From assembly GCA_963971285.1 (NCBI GenBank), contig OZ020244.1, positions 20,212,001 through 20,276,000 of the forward strand: DNA of 64,000 bases, written 5' to 3'. Of the stretch, positions 27,701-37,162 are shown in pieces. Below the pieces are notes generated by a model that saw only the letters and a list, made by a program, of their open reading frames with translations, ran no database searches and was not told where the DNA came from. The position numbers and the translations under genes are program-made. The stretch's first letter is position 1. The number at the start of each line of letters is the position of its first letter. The stretch comes from Astropecten irregularis. Its lineage: Eukaryota; Echinodermata; Asteroidea; Paxillosida; Astropectinidae.

Positions 27701-30700
27701 GAACATGTTGAATGTGCCGATTGATTTCCGTCTGATTATGAGGAACAGCTGTGAATGTGCATTGGTTATAAAGCAAGTTAACAGATTGTGTAACATGGAC
27801 ATGGTCATGAATCCTGCCCCAACATGGTGTTGTAAGCCATGTTCATGTGTCAGTCGTGCCGCGACCAGCGAGTACTGTAATTGATGGATTAGGGGTCTGT
27901 GATGGTGATTACCATCCACATGTGGTGAGCAACTGCTAAAATACGGCATGTACACATGGAAACATGGAGCTGTAATCTGCCATGCAGTAACCACTAACTG
28001 GGATGTTCATGTAATGTACATTTTGGTTGATTGCAAATAGTGCGCAAACCAAGAGTTTGCAAAGCATTGGCCAATCAGTGTGGAATCTGTCAACCTTTTC
28101 CAGGTGCGCATTTTTTTACAAATTGCGTGAATTGTGGTTGGCCAACAGGTTGCAAACGCTTGGTGGTGCACTATTTGGAAGCGCCCTAATTACATGCTCC
28201 TTCACCTGGTTACACATCACATGGCAATGCATGGATAATTATAAATAAAGAACTCTGTACAAATACAAGTAGTTGCTTCCTTATAAAATCGTACAAATTT
28301 CTAGGAGATGCTTGGTGCTGACCAATAGTTTTTCATCATGTCCGTCATCATCAGGGTCGTTGGTCTGCAACTGAATGACAGAGGGAGACTTTGGAGAACC
28401 GGTCCTCAAGTTAACAGGGCACGTGCACGCAATTGTGAACATGCGCGTGTTGTTTTGCACCTGCGCTGTTGTGCGTGCGCGGGCGCGGGCGCGGGCGCAT
28501 GCGCTGTTGACTTGAAGACCGGTTCTCCAAAGTCTCCCATTGGATGCTGTGAGATGCTACATGTACATTGTACAATCGTCCCATTCAGATTAAGTGACAT
28601 CCACTTGTATTATAATCAGTGCACATGTCACCTCATAGCATGCATCCAGTACTTAAACTGTAGTACATAGAACTCATACAGTACATGTACATATGTACAG
28701 TGTACATGTATGTAGGCCTTACGTGATGTGTGCATACCGGTATATGAAGATTTATGCAAAGCCACATTATTGTCCGAATCCGGGGTCATTGTCCTGAAGG
28801 GTCAGAACAGGTTCATTGCCCTGAAAAATGTACATTCACTGTATACATGTAGGTCTATTACCTAATAGAATTAGAGATTTAATGAATAATGTACACAATG
28901 TTCAGTGATTTCTCATGTACATCGTGTACATTATGTACCAGTATCTTGTGGTCGTGGTACACTTGCACATGTATGTACAGTATTTGCAGTGATTTTGTAT
29001 GAACAGTGAACATGTTACCAATAGTGACCACTAGGTTTAGGGCCACATAGCCATGTGTAACTCGTAACGTTCATTTCATAATGTGCTGCAATACACAGAT
29101 GACTGCCATTTTTTGTGAGTTTGTATACAGGTACTGTACATGTACATTACATACAGTACATGTGCAGCCAGAGCCTACTGTACAATGTACTTGCACTCTG
29201 CAATTGTATCATGATTTGGAGACATATAAAACCAGCCACTGCTGGTTGACAGTTCTCTAGTTGTCGTTAGCTTTTCCGGCTAATTTGAAAAGACATGTGG
29301 ATTTTGACCCATTAACAGGGAAGGGGTGGGCCTATATACACTTTGTATACAGACTCTTTTCCATCTCAGCAGAGACGTACCAGTAAATAATATCCCAGTC
29401 CTTTCAGCCCACAGTGCAAGGTCACGTACTTGTAGACTCTGTTTCCTTTTCACTTCGCATTTAACCCAAGGCACATTACATTGTACCTGTCTCTATCAGG
29501 CAATGAATGACATTAGTCTAGTTTGAATGTATACTCCAATCCACAGCATGTACAAAGCACAAAATAACGAGCAGCAAGTCACATTAAGAATAGGGGGTGG
29601 GATAGTGTTACCTGCACTGATAGGCAGTTGGGAAAACCCCTTCTTGGTGGTATTAGAAATGTTTAGGTCATGCTATCACTATCAGGTCTGGCATGCCGTG
29701 TTGCATTTACAAACTACGTGTAGTTATCATCATTCATTATCCTGTGCACATTCAAAGCTTAACTTCCTTCATATTAGAGTAAGATCACATGTATGCGCAT
29801 CTTCTGTGGAACCGGAACAGTTTCCATTATGAGGAGTCCCTTGTAAAGAATACAAGAATGGTGCAGAGTTTGCTGTTGTAACATGGACACTGTATAAATC
29901 ATTCCCGCTAAACCCTGGCGGAATGAACGGTGTGACATTGCGGTCAGTTCGCTGATGATACCTGAGACATTTTGCGGAGATTCTGATGGGATGGGTATTG
30001 ACTGAGTCAACAATATTATCGTTGCCACAGAGAAGTTGCACTCCGGCTAATGACACCCCTTGACTCTACGCTCATACCACGATGTCATGATTCACGCATT
30101 TGGCATTGAATCATCAAGTGTCGGAGGTAGAACAGTCAGTGAGGGAGTTAGTTCATTGACCGTTGCTTGAAATTTGAGCCGGACGTTAGACCAGCCGCAT
30201 ACCTGTACATTTTAGCTGAGGTGTCATTTGCTTTGCTTTCACTTGATGTTACATTACACTTCAAATCAATCTGGCCGGGGTGCATTCCCGACACATTCTG
30301 CTACATGTTGGTCTACAGGTTTAAGATAACAAAGTAGTTGTTTATGCAAGCGAAATAACGAAAAAGAAAGAAAAAAACCAGGATCGATCAACAATTCAAC
30401 TTGAGCTTCCCATATTCCCTTTTTGATATATTTTTTTCTTTTTTTGTGTGGGTACTTATTTGTAATGAACATTTTTTTTTTTGGTGCTAGATTTTGTTCA
30501 TCTTCCGACATTTGTGTCAATATTTCCTAATTTGGACAAGTGTGGGTTTGCTATTAAGTTGTGTAATCTGTTGATTCTGCAACAGGGATATGCAACAAGG
30601 GCGGCATTTTATGGTCTCTGAACCAAATTTGCTTTTTCATCAAATGACCATGAATGCAGTTTTACTGAGAGAGACCTACCTGAGACCAGTCTTTAGTAGT

Positions 30701-33700
30701 TGTCCTGAGATGAAATGTACAGAGCAAATGTGACAAGTGTAGATCATTTGCAAGACTGTAAATAAATGGTCGCACAATTACAGTAAATGCAATGGCCTGT
30801 CCGCCCAGTCGTGATTGTCGCAAGTCAAGTCATGAGACCCCTGACTGGATGTTTTTGGGTCAACTGGCAATTGGTGCTTAGCTGATTCCTGTGTGGAGCA
30901 CCTATTTGAAATAAACCACAGGTCATCATTAGGGTTTGATGTTGCAATTCATTTTGTTCATCCTTTCTCTGTCTATCTCTCTTTCTTTTCCTCTGTGCAG
31001 AGTTACGACATGGCAAACCGCCGGACAAACCACCGGACATCCCGTGCAAGATGGAAATAATGCACTCGCCTCCCATCCGCATCCCTACAACTCTCAGACC
31101 TCCCAGGAGCCAGCAGCTGCAGCCGTCTAGAATACCCCTTGGCGGGGGTTACGAGAACAGTCCCGATGTGGACGCCGAACTCTCTTTGCCCGCTAGGGCG
31201 CCGGCGGCCTCGCAGCCCCGGCCGCAGGACATGACCTTTGACACAGTACTTAGCAAACAGTTGCCCGGTCACCTGGCGCAAAGACAGGAGTCGCCGTTGA
31301 ACTATACGCCCGGTCGGGGCAGGGACATTGTGTCGCCGACTGCGTCGAGCAAACCGCCCAGTTCACCGCTAGAATTACAGGTCTGTATTTAATTGAATGA
31401 TTGCTACCAGTTGAATCTTCCTGTGTCACTTGACACAGCTTATCGAAGCACCATGGGTCAGCTTCAAGGAGCTGCATATCTGCAAACATCCTCTTATTGC
31501 ATAATGTAATAATAAATTTTCATTCTCCGATCAAATTTCAGGATGCCATTTCAAATCTAGTGAGTCCCAGCCTTCCCGTTGTCCGACTGGAAAGAATGTC
31601 GCCTCAGCAAGGCCACGAAGCCTCCATGCAATCGCTGGGAATCTCACCGGTGTCCCTGGCCAGCAACCAGCAGCAGGCCACCACGATGGAGCTGGCCCCG
31701 GTGCCTTCAAGCTCCATCCAGTGTACTGCCAACCTCCTCCAGCAACAACAGCAGCAGGCGCAGACGCTGATCAACCAGCAGATGAGCAAGCCGGTCCAAA
31801 CAGCGATGGTCCAGTTAGCGCCAGTGCCGGCCGCCATGATGCAGCCGGTCAAGCCTGCCCTCGTCCAGCCTGCGCCCATCCAGCCGGCACTGGCTCCATC
31901 CAGCCTGCTCAAGCTAGCCCCTGCCCAGACAGCGCAAACAAAACGAAACAAGAAGCTTTCTCCAAAGAAGAATATATTGTGCAAAGGTGCGTTTGGTTGG
32001 TCCTTTGGATGGCCACATATTTAGAATCATTATTATGATTGACTCTGATAAAATAGTGTCTCTATTTCCAGCTCATTGCATGTTCTTCTTTTTTTCTCTT
32101 GCAGATCGAGAGTTTGATGTAAATAGGCACTGTGGGGTTTGGGTGGATGCAGATCAGAGACAGTGTACAAGATCCCTTACGTGCAAGGTGAGACATGACA
32201 TAGGAATATTGCAGCACAGACTGGCAATGTGTGTCTGATGGCCAGTTGATTGTGGCTTGTGCCAATACTCACTTGCCCAAGGGCCTGTTTGTTTATGACG
32301 AATCCTGCGGATCCGGATCCCATTTTAGCGTACCCTTTATAGGAGGTGGATCCCAAAATATCGGATCCTTTGCATGAAACAAACAGGCCCCTAGTTCACA
32401 TATTGGCCTGTGTTTAGTAGCCTGTCAGGTGGCCGGTGTTTGGTGTCTTTGGGCACAGTGTTCACTTGAGTGACCTGTGGCAGATCATGACCTTTCTTTT
32501 CTGGCCAGTACATGATGGTCAGTCTTCTTTTGACTGACCTGTATCTGTCGGGCCTGTGGCAGGTGGCCTATGTTTAATGGCCTGTATTTTGTTTGTTTTC
32601 CCGGCCACTTTTTAGCTGGCCTGTATTTGGTGGCCAGTGCATGATGGTCAGTATTCTGTGTACTGGCTTATGATGGCCTCTATCAGCTCTATCCGAGAAG
32701 GTAGTATGAGGAAATGTCCATTGGCTTCTTTCATCGTCCTTTTAAATTCCTTCATTGTGTAGATTTCCTTAATTTCATCTCCAAATGTGTTGCTCCTTAC
32801 CGCATTGAAAGATTTTTGTTATACATACTGTAAATAAAATATTGTGTACTTTCAGAAGTTTTTGAAAAACATGAATGGAAATTGTTTGGGCCATGTTGCA
32901 AAATTTCAAATGATTTTTGTAAGTTGTAAAGTTGTTTTCTAGTAAAAACAAATTAATCAGGTTAAATAAGTTAAATATCTCTTTATTAATCTCCATGCCA
33001 GACTCACGCCTTATCATTACGGAGAGCTGTTAAGGGAAGGAGGAAGCCCTTTGATGAACTGCTCGCCGAACACAAAGCTCGATCCCAAGCTCTAGCTGCA
33101 GCCAACAACCCAGCATCATTGCTGAAGAAATCTTCGTCCGGGCAGTCCTCACTGACCGGGACCACAAACAATCAGGCTACAGGTGCCCAACAACAGGGCA
33201 ACACTCGGCCCAACACGCCCAAAGTGGCCACACCTCGGCCTAACACACCCAAGGCAACGACGCCTAAGGCGGCCACGCCCAAGATGTTGAGTCCCAGGCC
33301 GCAGACCGCAAGCAGCCTGCATGTCAAGTCGGAGGCCAACGCCAAGCCCCGTCTGATGTTCCAGAAAATCATGCCCGTCCCGGGTCCAGCCAAGACCTAC
33401 AACCTCAACTCAGTTCTTCCCGTCAAGTAAGACCAAATTGCAGTTTGAATGTTTCAAGAGAATCTGAAGCATCTCTGAGATTAAAATTCTTATATGTATA
33501 AATCTTATGTCAAACATTTAGAGTTTCAAGAAAGTGCCAATATCTGTATTCTCTATATACATTATTGTTAAGACCTGTTTTGTTCCAATCTCATAAAGTC
33601 ATTACATTAGCTGACTTTACCAATCTGCAGGTTGAAGCGATTGTCCCCCAACCTCTTTTATCCTTAGATTATGATTTACAGTCATCGTATTTCTCTTTTA

Positions 33701-36700
33701 TTCCTTGGGGATATAGGAAAGCTCATCAGCCTGTGACACCTTGTGAACCTTCCCCGGCTCCAGAGGTGCCCTCACCCCTGAGCAGGGCTTGTCTTGCTGA
33801 GGCTGGGGACGTCAACAGCAGCAGCAACACCACCACCACCACCATCGTCGGCCACGGTAAACCGGCAGTCGGGGACAGGACCACGGGCGACAGGGAGAAA
33901 TCGGATTATTCCTGCTCCCATCACCACCCCAGACCTGTTGCAGTAAGTATTCTGATGTGTGCTTTACACAGGTTGGCTCATGTTCATCTGAGCAAGCATA
34001 GCAGCATCGCTATTAAAGTGCCGTGCATTCCACGCTTCCATCATAGTTTCCTTTACATTCTCAACTCCTCTTTCTACCTTCTTCCCATCTAGATGTGCTC
34101 TTTCGGTGCCAGGCAGGTTGGCAAGGGCCTGTATGCCTTCAACCGCAGGCTAGATCACTTACGATCCACCATGGCTGCCTTAGTGGAGAAACATTCAAGA
34201 CCACCACCATTAAAGTAGGTTTCTCACTCTTAGTCCCTTTCAACCAGATTTCATGCAAAGGATTCTATGATAGCTTTCTTGATTTTCTGTGAAGAAAGGG
34301 AATGATTTGTAACATGGTATGGTGACATTCAACATTAATCAGACATCTGCTATTCTGTTTTTTCCCACCTCACCTTTGATCTTGGGTAGTTTGAACTTGT
34401 AGAGTTTGTTGAAGTTAAAGCAAAATTGAAAAAGAAAGATAGAAACAGAAATTTCAGATTTGATGCTTTATTTCTTTTCATTTCCAAATGAAATGTATGT
34501 TGTGCTAGTCTACAAATTGTGCATTATTGTATTATTTTCCTTTCCCCTAATGCTGTGTCCCTCCCTGTGCACTACTACAGAAAAATTTGCTTATCCAGAG
34601 ACTCGTCACAAGAATCCTCTTCCCCGATGGATGTCTCGCCACCGTCCCAAGCCCCCGACCTACAGATGAACAGTTCTGCATCACACCCTGCTGCCTCCTC
34701 AAGTGCATTCTCCTTCTCAAGTGCGTCACCGTTTGATAACGTTCCTAGCGGGAGCAAGAACCTTGCCACAACCTCCAGCAATAGCAGCGTCGGCAACAAT
34801 GTCGCTAATGCTGCCAATAGGACTAAAGGCGTGCCCAATACCTTCTGCAACAATCTGAGCAAGGGACTCTCTGCAAGTAAGAAACTCAACAAAGCAAGTG
34901 GCAAAACTCTGAGTAAGTCTGCCGATGCAAAGCTGCCCTCCTCCTCCTCCACCGCCTCTCAGCAGCATCCCATCAAAAATTCCAAAGCCCGCAGGAAAAG
35001 CGGAGGGAGCAGCGGAGCTGGAGGGAAGAGTCAGGTCAGTGTTAGCAGCAACATTGCACAGAACCTGTTTGCGGTGTCTAGTGCCAGTCCAGTCACACTG
35101 ACCACCGGCTCCAGTAGTTACTCCATTGTGACCAACAGCGGTTTGCAGCCTGGGGACATACTCGGCAGCGGGATGGTCAACTTGGATCCTGCCACCCTCA
35201 CAAATCAGGAACTATCAGGAAGCCTTCTCAAGAACCTGCGATTCGTCGTGACAAACATTGAGCCGAATGTGAACGGCGGGGCGGCTGGAAATGCCACTGC
35301 CCCGCAGACCACCGGCAACTTCACCGTGCCCATCATTAATGCAACCCTCGGGAACACACCAGTATTATTAGGAAACCTCGGCGCCCTGGCGCTGCCTTAT
35401 GACGGCAAGCTGAACGTCAAGTCCCGGACAAAGAGTGCCTCCGGCTCAGGCAAAGCACAGCCAGAGAGGCAGGGCAGGCGTCTGTCTGGTAGCAATACCA
35501 CTGCAAGTTTGCAGAATGTAGCAATAGTTAGTCAGCCATTTGTGGAGAGCTCATCGCACGATGGTCTGGTGACCGGAGGTGTGACTGTGGATCGAGGAAC
35601 CTGCCAGCCCCATCAGAGTCCACAGTCAGTACCAAGCCCTCAGCTCAGACCGGTAAGTCATGGTGCTTAGTTTATCTATCCTTGGTACAATATCAAACAG
35701 GAAAAATATCAGAAGCAATTCAATATAACCATTGTATAGATAATGTTTAGGAACTGCAACTCTTTCTGAATGTTATTATTTTGAAGTGATTCCAGGTTCA
35801 GGCAAGATGTCTACTTGACGTTCCCTCGTCAAGTTTGTAAACTAATTTGTTCATCACCTGCTGCAATGCAAATTTTGAGAAAAGAATAAAGATTTGCCAT
35901 ACAGCCCCACAGCACCCTCATGAGTCAGGGCTTACTATAGTCAACGAAGCCCAGTGTTTGGATGGGATTGGGATTATTCTGGTTACTCAGACCACTTGCT
36001 GAACTCGGATTAAATCCCGCTTGGCTGATAGGTTTTGCTACTTTCGGCGAAAGGTAATCTGGTGATTTCCCAGAAAAACTAGTATCGGTGGCCCTGATGG
36101 GGTCGATTTCACAAAGCCCTGCGATCAACCGTAACTCGTGTTATGAAGGATAACCCATCGTAGGGGGGCATATCCCACGTAGGGCTTCAACGCATCAAAA
36201 GTGCTACGATTGATAGTAAGTTAGGTAGAGTTTGGTGGAATGGACCCCTGGCCCCATAATTTCATACCTCACATTGTACTTTATATTTTAAGTCTGAGTG
36301 TTGGGAATTTTTAATCTTAACTCACTTAACATACATGTACCACAATTTACCACACATGTTTTTTCCCTGCATTATGTGTGGTATCCTGAATACCACAATA
36401 CACCACAGTGTGGATTTTGTGGTAATGTGCTGTTCATACTCCAGTTTCCTTGTGGACATTGTGGAAACTGGGTTATGTGTGGTAAGCAGCTCTTGTCTTG
36501 TGTTGAGGGTCAGGGTCAGTGAACTGCCAAACTAAAGCCCTAACTAATTTTTTTTTTTTGCGCCGTGACAGAATTCGGCCAGTCCCCAGCTCACCTCCCC
36601 TCTCCCTAACGGCATCATTCCCTCACCAACCAACATCACATTCAAGCCATATCCGGGTACCTCAATCGCCACATCGGCCACAGTCTCAGCAGTGTCGGCC

Positions 36701-37127
36701 AATCACATACAACGAGGGATGAGTCCCAGCAGGACGAGTACCCCGTCCCCTGGTACGGGCTCCACAGATGCTTCCCCTAACGTCAGCGGCCAACTTCTTG
36801 CTGGTGCATTTAATACAAGTGGTGAGAGGTTTTGGATAATTTTTTCCTCTTTGGCACTATCATTACAATTATACAAACAAATCTACTTTTTAATTGTGAT
36901 GATGATATGACTTTCATATTGCCTCTTTCAAGGAAATCTAAATCGATTGAACTGAACTTAATCTGAACTTTGGTGTCCTCTTCTTTTTGTGTGTGTCTTG
37001 CTTAGGCAAATTTACCCTAGTCTCACCAAAAGGCAGCACTCATACCATTCAGAAGACCACCTTGAATCAGAAGCACGGCCCACATCAGCATCCTGTCCAT
37101 CGAACTGTGTCACAGCTTGCTGCTCAG

Positions 37128-37162
<35 letters not shown>

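Larger units (their letters stand above)
35653..36571. other. Ataxin-7 intron, 919 bp, holding two repeats
   Basis: It contains the palindromic element at 36099-36248 and the CACCACA-type repeat at 36312-36520. It ends in a T-run and GCGCCGTGACAG. Confidence 0.8.

Noticed and set aside
33565..33716. Extension of the KAHQPVT exon upstream to an earlier start
   Set aside because: The added residues do not resemble the family, and the ATATAG acceptor at 33716 joins in phase with the donor at 33427.
34575..34952. Open frames on the minus strand opposite ataxin-7 exons (also 31003-31984 and 37208-37519)
   Set aside because: These mirror GC-rich, low-complexity coding sequence and have no independent motif.
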